The translations under genes and the position numbers were made by a program. From Streptomyces roseoverticillatus (GTDB taxonomy: Bacteria > Actinomycetota > Actinomycetes > Streptomycetales > Streptomycetaceae): a stretch of DNA of 64,000 nucleotides. Under the pieces are notes generated by a model. It worked only from the letters and a program-made list of their open reading frames with translations. It was not told the DNA's origin and searched no databases. Position 1 is the first letter of the stretch. Each line of letters begins with the position of its first letter. Shown in pieces: positions 41,531-52,412 of the stretch. The stretch is taken from positions 124,001 through 188,000 of the forward strand of contig NZ_JOFL01000011.1 in assembly GCF_000719265.1 (NCBI RefSeq). Direction: 5' to 3'.

Positions 41531-42244
41531 GTGAGCGGGGTACGAACGTCAGTGGCACGGACTGACCGGGGACGGGGGCGCCTCGCCGTCGCCGTGGGCG
41601 TCATCGGCGAACTGCTGATCACAGCGGGCCTGATCCTGGCCCTCTTCGTCGTCTACTCCCTGTGGTGGACGAACGTCCTCGCCGACCGCGAGGCGAAGCG
41701 TCAGAGTCACCAGGTGCGCGACCGCTGGGCGAAGGCCCCGTCCGGTCCCGGCGCCCTCGACACCAAGGACGGCATCGGCTTCCTGCACGTCCCCGCCATG
41801 AAGAACGGCGAGGTCCTGGTCAAGCGCGGTACGGGCACCGACGTCCTCAACGAGGGCGTCGCCGGCTTCTACACCTCCCCGGCCAAGGCCGCGATGCCGT
41901 GGGACAAGCAGGGCAACTTCACCCTGGCGGCCCACCGCGACGGGCACGGCGCGAAGTTCCACAACATCGACAAGGTGAAGACCGGCGACCGGGTCGTCTT
42001 CGAGACGCGCGACGTCTGGTACGTCTACAAGGTCTACGCCGAGCTGAAGCAGACCTCGAAGTACAACGTCGACGTCATCGACCCCGTCCCGAAGGAGTCT
42101 GGCAAGACGCGGCCGGGCCGCTACCTGACCCTGACGACCTGCACGCCCGTCTACACCTCCGACTACCGCTACATCGTGTGGGCGGAGCTGGAGCGCACGG
42201 AGAAGGTCGACGCGAAGCGGACGCCTCCGGCGGAGCTGCGGTAG
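41531..42244 (+). CDS. Class E sortase (third of three)
   Basis: 237 residues. Membrane helix ELLITAGLILALFVVYSLWW, then the barrel with PWDKQGNFTLAAHRDGHGA (catalytic His), LTLTTCTPVYTSDYRYIVW (Cys and Arg). Closest in layout to the preceding sortase, with which it shares WDKQGNF and TLTTCTP. The GTG is 16 bp after the second sortase stop. It ends at a strong terminator shared with convergent pknB. Confidence 0.95.
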   Translation: MSGVRTSVARTDRGRGRLAVAVGVIGELLITAGLILALFVVYSLWWTNVLADREAKRQSHQVRDRWAKAPSGPGALDTKDGIGFLHVPAMKNGEVLVKRGTGTDVLNEGVAGFYTSPAKAAMPWDKQGNFTLAAHRDGHGAKFHNIDKVKTGDRVVFETRDVWYVYKVYAELKQTSKYNVDVIDPVPKESGKTRPGRYLTLTTCTPVYTSDYRYIVWAELERTEKVDAKRTPPAELR

Positions 42245-42256
42245 CCCGGAAACGCC

Positions 42257-42296
42257 GAACGCCGGGTGGGCTGGAAATCCAGCCCACCCGGCGTTC
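42257..42296. terminator. Bidirectional terminator between sortase and pknB
   Basis: A perfect 19-bp inverted repeat (GAACGCCGGGTGGGCTGGA and complement) with a 2-nt loop between convergent genes. Confidence 0.85.
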
Positions 42297-42311
42297 TCCG
42301 CTAGCGCGGGA

Positions 42312-44348
<2,037 letters not shown>

Positions 44349-44510
44349 AGCTCCAGCCCTTCCGTTTTCCTGACCGCACCTTCACTACGTCCGGCGGTGT
44401 GCTGTCCGGCATACGGTACCCGGCAGGTCACGCCCGTTCCGGCCGCGACGGCCACCTGATACACGACCGGTACCGTCGCGGGCGGCGCCGGACGGCGGAG
44501 GTGAGCCCCG

Positions 44511-45965
44511 TCACTTCGACGTGCTGAGCACCGCCTCCATGACCTTCTTCGCCACGGGCGCGGCGAGGGCGCCACCGGCGATGTCGTCGCGGAGCGTGTC
44601 CGAGCTCTCGATCACCACGGCGACGGCGACGGGGGAGCCGTCGGCGCCCTTGGCGTAGGAGATGAACCACGCGTAGGGGTTGCCGCTGTTGTCGACGCCG
44701 TGCTGGGCCGTTCCGGTCTTGCCGCCGACCGTGACGCCCTTGATCTGGCCGTTCTTGCCGGTGCCCTCGTTGACCACCGTCTCCATCATCGACTGCAGCT
44801 TGCGGGCGTTGTCCCGCGACATGGGCTGGGACATCTCCTTCGGCTGATGCGTCTCGATCACGTTGAGGTTGGGGGCGCGCACCTTGTCGACCATGTACGG
44901 CTCCATGAGCTTGCCGTCATTGGCGACCGCGGCGGCCACCATGGCCATCTGCAGCGGCGTGGCGCGGTTGGAGGCCTGGCCGATGCCGTCCATGGCGTTC
45001 TGCGGACGGTTGTCCTTGGGGTAGACGCTCTGGGCCGCACGCACCGGCGTGTCGAGCTTGTCGTTGTTGAAGCCGAACTTCTGCGCCTCGTCCATCATCT
45101 TCTTGTTGCCGAGGTCGGCGCTGACCTTGCCGAAGACGCTGTTGCAGGAGACCCGCAGCGCCTCCCGCAGGGAGGCGTCCTTGCACTGGATGCTGCCCTC
45201 GTTCTTCAGCTCCGTGACCGTGTCCGGCAGCGTCCACGGCACCGGCGAGTCGGTCTTGGAGTCGACGTCCTTGTACAGGCCGTTCTCCAGGGCGGCAGCG
45301 GCCGTCACGACCTTGAACGTGGAGCCCGGGGGGTACGTCTGGCGCAGCGCCCGGTTGAGCATCGGCTGGTTCTTGTCCTGGTCCAGCGACGTCCACTCCT
45401 TGCCGTCGTTGGCGCCCGCGATCTTCGACGGGTCGTACGACGGCGTGGACGCCAGGGCGAGGATCTTGCCGGTGCGCGGGTCGATGGCCGCGACCGCGCC
45501 CTTCTTGTCGCCGAGGCCCTCGAAGGCGGCCTTCTGGGCCTTGCTGTTCAGGGTGGTGATCACGTCACCGCCCTTCTTCCCCTTGCCCGTGATCATGTCG
45601 ACGGTGCGGTTGAAGAACAGGCGGTCGTCGTCGCCGATGAGGACGCGGTCGTAGAGCTTCTCCAGCTGGGTGGCTCCGTAGACCTGCGAGGAGCGGCCGG
45701 TGACGGTCGCCCACATGGGGCCGTCCGTGTACGTCCGCTTGTACTTGAAGTCCACGCCGCCGGTCTCGACGGAGCCGGTGATGGCCTGGCCGTCCACGAT
45801 GATGTTGCCGCGGGGCTGGCTGTAGCGGGCGATGTCGACGCGGCGGTTGTTCTTGTGCGTCTTGAGCTCGTCGGCCTGGACGAACTGCAGCCAGTTGTCC
45901 CGCAGGAGCAGGGCCAGGACGAGGAGGCCGCAGAAGATCGCGATCCTGCGTACGGGCTTGTTCAC
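44511..45965 (-). CDS. Penicillin-binding protein (class B transpeptidase, PbpA type)
   Basis: 484 residues. One N-terminal membrane helix (IAIFCGLLVLALLLRDNWLQ), a PBP-dimer-like region, and the transpeptidase domain with SxxK in YPPGSTFKVVTAAAALENG, SxN in VSCNSVFGK and KTG in VGGKTGTAQHG. It cross-links peptidoglycan. The partner SEDS glycosyltransferase gene immediately precedes it with a 4-bp overlap. Length matches the PbpA group conserved beside pknB in actinobacteria. Confidence 0.95.
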   Translation of the reverse strand: MNKPVRRIAIFCGLLVLALLLRDNWLQFVQADELKTHKNNRRVDIARYSQPRGNIIVDGQAITGSVETGGVDFKYKRTYTDGPMWATVTGRSSQVYGATQLEKLYDRVLIGDDDRLFFNRTVDMITGKGKKGGDVITTLNSKAQKAAFEGLGDKKGAVAAIDPRTGKILALASTPSYDPSKIAGANDGKEWTSLDQDKNQPMLNRALRQTYPPGSTFKVVTAAAALENGLYKDVDSKTDSPVPWTLPDTVTELKNEGSIQCKDASLREALRVSCNSVFGKVSADLGNKKMMDEAQKFGFNNDKLDTPVRAAQSVYPKDNRPQNAMDGIGQASNRATPLQMAMVAAAVANDGKLMEPYMVDKVRAPNLNVIETHQPKEMSQPMSRDNARKLQSMMETVVNEGTGKNGQIKGVTVGGKTGTAQHGVDNSGNPYAWFISYAKGADGSPVAVAVVIESSDTLRDDIAGGALAAPVAKKVMEAVLSTSK

Positions 45966-47422
45966 GGGCGGACCACCTGGGTCATCTCGGCGTCTGTGGA
46001 CGGTGCGGGGGCCGGGGCCGGGCGCCGTGCCGTGTCGCTGATCTTTATCAGGATGGCGATCAGCGCCCAGTTCGCGATGACGGACGAGCCGCCCGCCGCG
46101 AGGAACGGCATGGTCATGCCGGTCAGCGGGATGAGGCCCATGACGCCGCCCGCCACGACGAAGACCTGGATGCCGAAGGCTGCGGAGAGGCCGGTGGCGA
46201 GCAGCTTGCCGAACGGGTCGCGGGCCGCGAGGGCCGTGCGCATGCCGCGCTCCACGATCAGGCCGTAGATCAGCAGGATCCCCATGGCGCCGGCCAGGCC
46301 GAGCTCCTCGCCGTAGGAGGCGAAGATGAAGTCGGAGTTGGCGGCGAACTGGATCAGGTCGGAGGCGCCCTGGCCCCAGCCGGTGCCGAAGACGCCGCCG
46401 GAGCCGAAGGCGAACATGGCCTGGGCGATCTGCTCGGTGGTGGCCCAGGACGGGCGCGGGTTGTCGTAGACCGCGAAGGGGTGCAGCCAGGCCATCACAC
46501 GGACCTTGACGTGCGGCTCGACGGAGCCGACGACGGCCGCGCCACCCGCTGACATCAGCAGACCGAAGACGATCCAGCTGGTGCGCTCGGTGGCGACGTA
46601 CAGCATGACGACGAACATGCCGAAGAACAGCAGCGACGAGCCCAGGTCGGTCTCGAAGACGAGGACGACGAGGCTGAGCGCCCAGACGGCGAGGATCGGG
46701 CCGAGGTCGCGGCCGCGCGGCAGGTACAGGCCCATGAAGCGGCGGCTGGCGAGCGCCAGGGCGTCGCGCTTCACCATCAGGTAGCCGGCGAAGAAGATCG
46801 CCAGGATGATCTTCGCGAACTCACCGGGCTGGATGGAGCCGAGGCCGGGGATGACGATCCAGATCTTGGCACCGAACTTGCCGGGGAAGAAGATCGGGGC
46901 GATCAGCAGGACCAGCGCGACCACCATGGAGATGTAGGTGTAGCGCTGGAGGATGCGGTGATCCTTGAGGAAGATCATGACAGCGACGAACAGCGCGATG
47001 CCGAGTGCCGAGAACATCAGCTGGTTGGGCGCCGACGCCTGGAACGTGAAGCCCTGCGCCTTGGCCAGGCGCGCCAGGCGCTCCGACTGGTCCAGCCGCC
47101 AGATCATCACGAGGCCGAGGCCGTTGAGCAGGGTGGCCAGCGGCAGCAGCAGCGGGTCGGCGTACTTGGCGAACTTGCGCACCACCAGGTGCCCGACGCC
47201 GCCGAGCAGGCCGAGGCCGAGCCCGTAGCCGAGCATGCCGGAGGGCATCTCGCCGTTGAGCGCGAGGCCGACGTTGGCGTACGCGAAGCAGGGCAGGATC
47301 ACCGCGAACGCGAGCAGCGCCAGCTCGGTGTTGCGCCGGCTGGGCGGGCCCACGGTGCTGATCGTCGTCGTCGCGGTCGTGTTGCTGCCCGCGCTGGATG
47401 GCATGGATGGCATGGCTGACAT
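45962..47422 (-). CDS. FtsW/RodA/SpoVE (SEDS) peptidoglycan glycosyltransferase
   Basis: 486 residues with about 12 membrane segments. Typical SEDS elements include FQASAPNQLMFSALGIALFV, a conserved WIVIPGLGSIQPGEFAKI, and the C-terminal loop AAGGSSVIANWALIAILIKI. SEDS proteins polymerise lipid II together with a class B PBP, here the coupled downstream gene. Whether it serves elongation (RodA) or sporulation/division cannot be settled from sequence alone; its operon position matches mycobacterial rodA. Confidence 0.95.
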   Translation of the reverse strand: MSAMPSMPSSAGSNTTATTTISTVGPPSRRNTELALLAFAVILPCFAYANVGLALNGEMPSGMLGYGLGLGLLGGVGHLVVRKFAKYADPLLLPLATLLNGLGLVMIWRLDQSERLARLAKAQGFTFQASAPNQLMFSALGIALFVAVMIFLKDHRILQRYTYISMVVALVLLIAPIFFPGKFGAKIWIVIPGLGSIQPGEFAKIILAIFFAGYLMVKRDALALASRRFMGLYLPRGRDLGPILAVWALSLVVLVFETDLGSSLLFFGMFVVMLYVATERTSWIVFGLLMSAGGAAVVGSVEPHVKVRVMAWLHPFAVYDNPRPSWATTEQIAQAMFAFGSGGVFGTGWGQGASDLIQFAANSDFIFASYGEELGLAGAMGILLIYGLIVERGMRTALAARDPFGKLLATGLSAAFGIQVFVVAGGVMGLIPLTGMTMPFLAAGGSSVIANWALIAILIKISDTARRPAPAPAPSTDAEMTQVVRP

Positions 47423-47444
47423 GAGTTGATGGCCCCCTACGGCT

Positions 47445-48992
47445 TTACTGCTGAGCGCTGCACTGCGGGACCAACTTCTGCTCTTCCTCGGTGAGGGTGG
47501 GGCCCGGGCTCGGCACCGGGGTGGCTTGGGCGGAGAGGCCGGCGGCCCCCGGCTTGGCGTCGCCGGCCTTGGGGTCCTTCGGGTCCTTGGGCAGATCGCC
47601 CACGGAGCCGACCCGGTCGCCGTTCTGCTTCTCCTTCTCCCGCTGCGCCTGCTCGGCCTTGCGCCGCTCGTCTTCCTTCTTGCAGGCGCCGGCGAGGAGG
47701 CCGAGGTCCTTGGCCTTCTGCTCCGCCTTCTCGCGGCTGTCGAGCGCGATGGTGTCCTCGACGCGGCTGCGCTGGTCGACGGGCAGGTACTTGAGTTCGA
47801 TCTCGGGGTGGTCCTGGTACAGCTTGCTGAGGCTCACCCACGCCAGGTCCTGGTTGATGCCCTGGTAGACCGCCACGTGGTTGTTGTCCTTGGCGCCCAC
47901 GTAGTACTGCGTCTGGGTCCAGCTGTAGCCGCCGTAGAGGCCGCCCGCGACGACGCCGAGGACGACGCCGAGGATGAGCGTCCGCTTCAGCCAGCGGCCG
48001 CGCCGGGGCTCCTTGACGAAATCCTCGTCCATGAAGGCGCCGAACGAGCCGTCCGGGGTGCCGCCCATGCCGTCGTCGCCGCTGCCGGGCGGGCCGAAGG
48101 CGCCGCCGGGCTGCTGGGCGGGCACGGGACGGTTGGCGCGGGCGTGCTCGGCGGCCCGGCCGGCCGGGGTGTGCATGGCGCCGTCGACGCCCAGCTGCAG
48201 CTGGTTCTCGGCGACCGCGCCGACGATCACCGGCGTGTCGTTGAACTGCTGGGCGAGGGTGTCGCCGCCGTCCACGTCGAGGACGTCGGCGACGATGCAG
48301 GTGATGTTGTCGGGACCGCCGCCGCGCAGGGCGAGCTGGATCAGCTCCTGGATCGTCTCGTGGGGACCCTGGTAGCTGGCGAGGGTCTCCTCCATCGTCT
48401 GGTGACTGACGACTCCGGAGAGGCCGTCGGAGCAGATCAGATAGCGGTCGCCCGCCCGGACCTCGCGGATCGAGAGGTCGGGCTCGACATGGTCGCCACT
48501 GCCCAGCGCGCGCATCAGCAGGGAGCGCTGCGGGTGGGTGGTGGCCTCCTCCTCGGTGATCCGGCCCTCGTCCACCAGCCGCTGCACCCAGGTGTGGTCC
48601 TGGGTGATCTGCGTGAGGACGCCGTCGCGCAGCAAGTACGCGCGGGAGTCGCCGACGTGCACGAGGCCGAGCCGCTGGCCGGTCCACAGCAGGGCGGTCA
48701 GGGTCGTGCCCATGCCCTCCAGCTGGGGGTCCTGCTCGACCATCACGCGCAGCTGGTCGTTGGCGCGCTGCACGGCGGTGCCGAGGGAGGTGAGGATGTC
48801 CGAGCCGGGGACGTCGTCGTCGAGCTGCACGAGGGTGGAGATCACCTCGGAGCTGGCGACCTCGCCCGCGGCCTGGCCGCCCATGCCGTCGGCGATGGCG
48901 AGCAGGCGCGGGCCGGCGTAACCGGAGTCCTCGTTGCCCTCCCGGATCATGCCCTTGTGCGATCCGGCGGCGAAGCGCAGAGACAGACTCAT
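47445..48992 (-). CDS. PP2C-family Ser/Thr phosphatase (PstP-like)
   Basis: 515 residues. Metal-dependent phosphatase with REGNEDSGYAG, LAIADGMGGQAAGEVAS, GLVHVGDSRAYLLRDG, ICSDGLSGVVS and GGPDNITCIVADV in the first 240 residues. A linker, a membrane helix (LILGVVLGVVAGGLYGGYSW) and an extracellular tail rich in Lys/Glu/Pro follow. It reverses PknB phosphorylation. ATG 48992, with GAGGTG upstream, gives the conserved MSLSLRFAAG start; in-frame GTGs at 49037 and 49046 behind GGAGGG are alternatives. Confidence 0.94.
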   Translation of the reverse strand: MSLSLRFAAGSHKGMIREGNEDSGYAGPRLLAIADGMGGQAAGEVASSEVISTLVQLDDDVPGSDILTSLGTAVQRANDQLRVMVEQDPQLEGMGTTLTALLWTGQRLGLVHVGDSRAYLLRDGVLTQITQDHTWVQRLVDEGRITEEEATTHPQRSLLMRALGSGDHVEPDLSIREVRAGDRYLICSDGLSGVVSHQTMEETLASYQGPHETIQELIQLALRGGGPDNITCIVADVLDVDGGDTLAQQFNDTPVIVGAVAENQLQLGVDGAMHTPAGRAAEHARANRPVPAQQPGGAFGPPGSGDDGMGGTPDGSFGAFMDEDFVKEPRRGRWLKRTLILGVVLGVVAGGLYGGYSWTQTQYYVGAKDNNHVAVYQGINQDLAWVSLSKLYQDHPEIELKYLPVDQRSRVEDTIALDSREKAEQKAKDLGLLAGACKKEDERRKAEQAQREKEKQNGDRVGSVGDLPKDPKDPKAGDAKPGAAGLSAQATPVPSPGPTLTEEEQKLVPQCSAQQ

Positions 48993-49067
48993 GCGCACCT
49001 CGCCCGTCGGCTCCGGGTACAGCCCCTTCCCAGCCACGCTGCCCACCCTCCGGTCGTCATGGTCCTA

Positions 49068-49613
49068 CTACTTCCGCAGCTCGATGACGGTCTTGCCGAT
49101 ACGGATCGGCGCGCCGAGCGGGATCGGGGTCGGGGTGGTCAGCCGGGTGCGGTCGAGATACGTGCCGTTGGTCGAGCCGAGGTCCTCGACGATCCACTGG
49201 CCGTCGCGGTCCGGGTAGATCCTGGCATGCCGGCTGGAGGCGTAGTCGTCGTCCAGCACGATCGTGGAGTCGTGGGCGCGGCCCAGCGAGATGGTCTGGC
49301 CCTGCAGGGCCACCGTGGTGCCCGCGAGGGAGCCCTCGGAGACCACGAGCTTGGTGGGGGCGCCGCGGCGGCCCCGGTCCGCGCGCCGGTCGGCCCTGCG
49401 GCCGCCCGCCTGCTGCTGCTGGCGCTGCTGCGGGGGCGCGGCCTGGGCCTGCGCGCGCTGCGGCCGGCTCTCGCCACCGCCCCGGCGGGAGCCACGCTGG
49501 GTGACCCGGGTGCCGAAGAGATCACTGCGGATGACCTGAACGGCCACGATCACGAACAGCCACAGTACGGCGAGGAAACCCAACCGCATGACCGTGAGGG
49601 TCAGCTCTGACAT
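49068..49613 (-). CDS. fhaB: FHA-domain membrane protein FhaB (FipA)
   Basis: 181 residues. An N-terminal membrane helix (LGFLAVLWLFVIVAVQVIR), a Gln/Arg-rich linker, and a C-terminal FHA domain showing ISLGRAHDSTIVLDDDYASS, RHARIYP and DLGSTNGTYLD, the phosphothreonine-binding residues. In mycobacteria FhaB (FipA) binds phosphorylated division proteins. ATG 49613; the frame is open further upstream, but that part is shadow of fhaA. Confidence 0.93.
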   Translation of the reverse strand: MSELTLTVMRLGFLAVLWLFVIVAVQVIRSDLFGTRVTQRGSRRGGGESRPQRAQAQAAPPQQRQQQQAGGRRADRRADRGRRGAPTKLVVSEGSLAGTTVALQGQTISLGRAHDSTIVLDDDYASSRHARIYPDRDGQWIVEDLGSTNGTYLDRTRLTTPTPIPLGAPIRIGKTVIELRK

Positions 49614-49623
49614 TGCCCCCGCT

Positions 49624-50487
49624 TCACCCTTCGGCTTGCCGATAAACGATGGTGGTGCTGCCCACGACGATCCGTGAGCCGTCGCGGAGCGTAGCGCGAG
49701 TGGTGTGCTGTCCGTCCACCACGATGCCGTTGGTCGACCCCAGGTCCTGGATGGTGGCGGGGGTTCCGACCCGGATTTCGCAGTGCCGGCGGGAGACGCC
49801 GGGGTCGTCGATCCGTACGTCCGCCTCGGTGCTGCGGCCCAGCACGAGGGTGGGCCGGGAGATCTGGTGGCGGGTGCCGTTGATCTCGATCCAGCGCCGG
49901 GTCTGGGCGCCGGGCACGCCGGCCGCGGGGCCGCTTCCGCTCCCGCCCGCGCGCGGCGCGGGCCGCCCGGGGGGCGTGGAGGGCGGCGGCGACGCGGGCA
50001 TGGGCGGCAGCCCCGACGGGGGGGCCGGATAGCCCGCACCGTGCGTGACGGGGCCGCCCTGGCGCGGGCTGCCGGGGCGCTGGCTCGGCTGGCCTTGGTG
50101 GTCCTGCGACTCGCTGGCGGCGAGGGTGCGGCTGCGCACCCGGTACAGGCCGGTGTCGAGGTCGTCCGCCTTCTCCAGGTGGACCTTGATGGTCCCCATG
50201 AAGGTGTACCGCTGCTGCTTGGCGTAGTCGCGGACCATGCCGGACAGCTCGTCGCCGAGCTGACCCGAATACGGGCTGAGCCGCTCGAAGTCCGGGGTGC
50301 TCAGCTCCACGATGAAGTCGTTCGGGACGACGGTGCGGTCACGGTTCCAGATGGTGGCGTTGTTGTCGCACTCGCGCTGGAGCGCGCCCGCGATCTCGAC
50401 CGGCTGCACCTCGGACTTGAACACCTTGGCGAAGGTGCCGTTCACGAGACCCTCGAGACGCTGCTCGAAGCGCTTCAGTACTCCCAC
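49624..50487 (-). CDS. fhaA: FHA-domain protein FhaA (DUF3662 + FHA)
   Basis: 287 residues. The N-terminal DUF3662 domain (GVLKRFEQRLEGLVNGTFAK to about residue 120) and the C-terminal FHA domain (LVLGRSTEADVRIDDPGVSR, RHCEIRV, DLGSTNGIVVD) are separated by a Gly/Pro-rich linker. Mycobacterial FhaA binds the phosphorylated MviN pseudokinase and restrains peptidoglycan synthesis; the matching pseudokinase is at 5819-7543. GTG start behind GGAAGGAGGTG. First gene of the leftward wall operon. Confidence 0.94.
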   Translation of the reverse strand: MGVLKRFEQRLEGLVNGTFAKVFKSEVQPVEIAGALQRECDNNATIWNRDRTVVPNDFIVELSTPDFERLSPYSGQLGDELSGMVRDYAKQQRYTFMGTIKVHLEKADDLDTGLYRVRSRTLAASESQDHQGQPSQRPGSPRQGGPVTHGAGYPAPPSGLPPMPASPPPSTPPGRPAPRAGGSGSGPAAGVPGAQTRRWIEINGTRHQISRPTLVLGRSTEADVRIDDPGVSRRHCEIRVGTPATIQDLGSTNGIVVDGQHTTRATLRDGSRIVVGSTTIVYRQAEG

Positions 50488-50502
50488 GGGGCACCTCCTT
50501 CC

Positions 50503-50539
50503 CTCAGTGACGTTCCTGATGCTCGGTGTCGTTCCTGAT
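50503..50539. repeat. Two direct repeats in the fhaA leader
   Basis: CTCAGTGACGTTCCTGAT (50503-50520) and CTCGGTGTCGTTCCTGAT (50522-50539) repeat with a 19-bp period, 16-52 bp upstream of the fhaA start. The position suggests an operator or an mRNA leader element for the whole fhaA-pknB operon. The rest of the 50540-50880 gap has no supported gene and carries the promoter of tRNA-Leu (a TAATGT -10-like element near 50791). Confidence 0.5.
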
Positions 50540-50880
50540 ACTGCTTACTGATCGTATCCACGCGTTGGGGAAACGGCCGGTTCCCCTTCGGGGCCAGGAG
50601 TGACGAGTGTCGCCCCGGCCTGCCGGCGCGACCTCCCTGTCCCCTTCATAGGGATCGTAGAGGCGGCCGGGAGCCAGTGTCCCGCAACCGGCGGGGTCCC
50701 CACCGGTCCCGGCGGCCCGGGAGGGCTCCCGCGGTCCCTGCCGGGGCCGGAGCGGGGAGAACGAGTGTGAAGGCACCCGTGAAGGCGTGCTAATGTTCTC
50801 GATGTCGGAAGGCGAACGGCGCAGAAACCGGAAGGGTAAGTCCCCCGGAAGAAGCCCGGAAGCTCGAGGACAACACCCAT

Positions 50881-50964
50881 GCGCGGGTGGCGGAATAGGC
50901 AGACGCGCTGGATTCAGGTTCCAGTGCCCGAAAGGGCGTGGGGGTTCAACTCCCCCCTCGCGCA
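50881..50964 (+). tRNA. tRNA-Leu (CAG)
   Basis: 84 nt with the long variable arm of class II tRNAs. Acceptor GCGCGGG/CTCGCGC (one G-U), anticodon stem-loop CTGGATTCAGGTTCCAG with CAG anticodon, T-arm GGGGGTTCAACTCCCCC. It reads the major leucine codon CUG. CCA not encoded. Confidence 0.96.
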
Positions 50965-50972
50965 CAGTGAGG

Positions 50973-51014
50973 ACAGACCCCTCGAAGTGACTTCGGTCAC
51001 TCCGGGGGGTCTGT
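50973..51014 (+). terminator. Terminator after tRNA-Leu
   Basis: ACAGACCCC pairs with GGGGTCTGT, with a further inner stem (GAAGTGAC/GTCACTCC region), followed by CTCATTTTG. Confidence 0.8.
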
Positions 51015-51163
51015 CTCATTTTGCCCTGCCGTCCTTCTGTAGCCCACGGGACCCTTGTGATCCCGGAGCTTGGCCGGAACGTGGCACGCCGTAGTGGCTG
51101 GAGTGGGAACATCATTCCGTAGTCGTACCGGGGCGCTGTGTGATCCGGAATGGGGGACGCGGG

Positions 51164-51937
51164 GTGGCTGGTGACCAGACGTCCGTTTTTTCGGTGTGGA
51201 TCCTGCCCGCTGTCGTCTGCGCGCCCGTGACCTGGGTCTGTCTCGTGTACCGCTTCCGCGGGCAGGGCCGGCTGCTGGGGACGGTGCGTTCGGCCGCCTC
51301 GGCGCTGGCCGTGGTGCTGTGGACGTCCGCGATGGCGGCGCTCGCCAGCGGTCTGCTGTTACCGCACGCCTCCGCCGTGCCGCCGGCGGCGGTCGGCATC
51401 GTCGCGGGGGCGGGCCTGGTGCCCAAGCGGCGGACCGAGCAGGCCGAGCATCCGGTGATGGCGATTCTCACACTGGGACACTCTCTGCTGATCAGCAGTT
51501 TGATGGTGCGCCTGCAGACCGACCGGGCCGATTGGTGCGGCCGGATGGCCGCCGGTTTCGGCAGCTGCTGGGAGCTCGACGTCTTTGCGGACCGTGTCGC
51601 GCGCCACCTGAGGTCGCGGGATGTCTCCAGCCGCTCGTCCAAAGGGAAGAGCGGCCTGACGGCCATGACGAAGGAGCGGTACGAGGAGGTGCGGACCGCG
51701 GTGCAGCACGCGGACATCCTCGAGACCGAGATCGAGAAGGCCTGCATGGACGAACAGCGCGAGCGGACGCGCGAGGAGATCGGGCGGACGCTGCGGGCCT
51801 TCGGAGAGGCCGAGCACCTGTGCGCGTACCTGCTGGAGCTGGCTCACGCGCACGGCAAGCGCAGCGACGACAGGAAGATCCTCGAACTGCGGCGGCAGCC
51901 TCTGTACGCGGCCGCCGCCGAGCCTTCGGCGCGCTGA
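51164..51937 (+). CDS. Uncharacterised membrane protein with a TTA codon
   Basis: 257 residues, no family recognised. Two to three membrane segments lie in the N-terminal half (VWILPAVVCAPVTWVCLVYR, AVVLWTSAMAALASGLLLPH, AAVGIVAGAGLVP). A hydrophilic, Glu/Arg-rich helical C-terminal half (YEEVRTAVQHADILETEIEK, EIGRTLRAFGEAEHLCAYLL) lies presumably in the cytoplasm. A TTA leucine codon at 51359-51361 predicts bldA-dependent translation. GTG 51164 after GGGGGACGCGGG is preferred; GTG 51140 is also in frame. It converges on a small HTH gene that also has a TTA codon. Confidence 0.6.
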   Translation: MAGDQTSVFSVWILPAVVCAPVTWVCLVYRFRGQGRLLGTVRSAASALAVVLWTSAMAALASGLLLPHASAVPPAAVGIVAGAGLVPKRRTEQAEHPVMAILTLGHSLLISSLMVRLQTDRADWCGRMAAGFGSCWELDVFADRVARHLRSRDVSSRSSKGKSGLTAMTKERYEEVRTAVQHADILETEIEKACMDEQRERTREEIGRTLRAFGEAEHLCAYLLELAHAHGKRSDDRKILELRRQPLYAAAAEPSAR

Positions 51938-51995
51938 CGAGCCTCTGATGCGCTGAGCGGTGAGCCGGTCAAGGGGCCGGCCCGGTGATGCGTCC

Positions 51996-52319
51996 TCAGT
52001 GATACGTCTTGGCCAACGCTCTGTGTGCGGGCTGTTCCTGGCAGCCGGCGGCGGAAGGCTCGGTGAAGGAGATCTCCATCTTCACGTCGAGCGCATCGGC
52101 CACGGCGGCGAGCGAACGCATGGTCAGATTCTCGTCCCCGGAGAGGATTTGGCTCACTCTGCCCGGCGAGACGCCCATGCTCTCCGCTAAGTCCTTGCGG
52201 GTCATGCCGCGTTCGGCGAGGAGGCCTGCCAGGGATGCCGTCGCGTGGCGTGCCAACCGGCCTCCGGCCTCATCGGCCGTGCGTCCATGATCACGTCTGT
52301 CGCGCCACGTCATCGCCAA
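51996..52319 (-). CDS. Small XRE-family HTH regulator with a TTA codon
   Basis: 107 residues. A Cro/CI-type HTH is clear: LAGLLAERGMTRKDLAESMG, VSPGRVSQILSGDENLTMRS, LAAVADALDVKMEISF. Leu44, within the HTH, is a TTA codon (52188-52190). It faces two palindromic operator-like elements and an AT-richer upstream region, suggesting autoregulation, and is divergent from the transposase-like gene. It could be the DNA-binding half of an antitoxin-like pair, but no toxin was recognised next to it. Confidence 0.85.
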   Translation of the reverse strand: MAMTWRDRRDHGRTADEAGGRLARHATASLAGLLAERGMTRKDLAESMGVSPGRVSQILSGDENLTMRSLAAVADALDVKMEISFTEPSAAGCQEQPAHRALAKTYH

Positions 52320-52347
52320 CCCCCTGGAACCAAGAACTCACGGCACC

Positions 52348-52396
52348 CTTAGGCGCCTTCCCCTAAGAGGATGCCACCTTTAGGGCTAACTAAAAG
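52348..52396. promoter_or_regulatory. Operator-like inverted repeats upstream of the HTH gene
   Basis: CTTAGG-N8-CCTAAG (52348-52367) and an imperfect CTTTAG-N6-CTAAAAG (52378-52396) lie 29-77 bp upstream of the HTH start. Both share the TTAG/CTAA half-site, consistent with a dimeric XRE protein binding its own promoter. Confidence 0.5.
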
Positions 52397-52412
52397 CCCG
52401 CATCCGGCTAAA

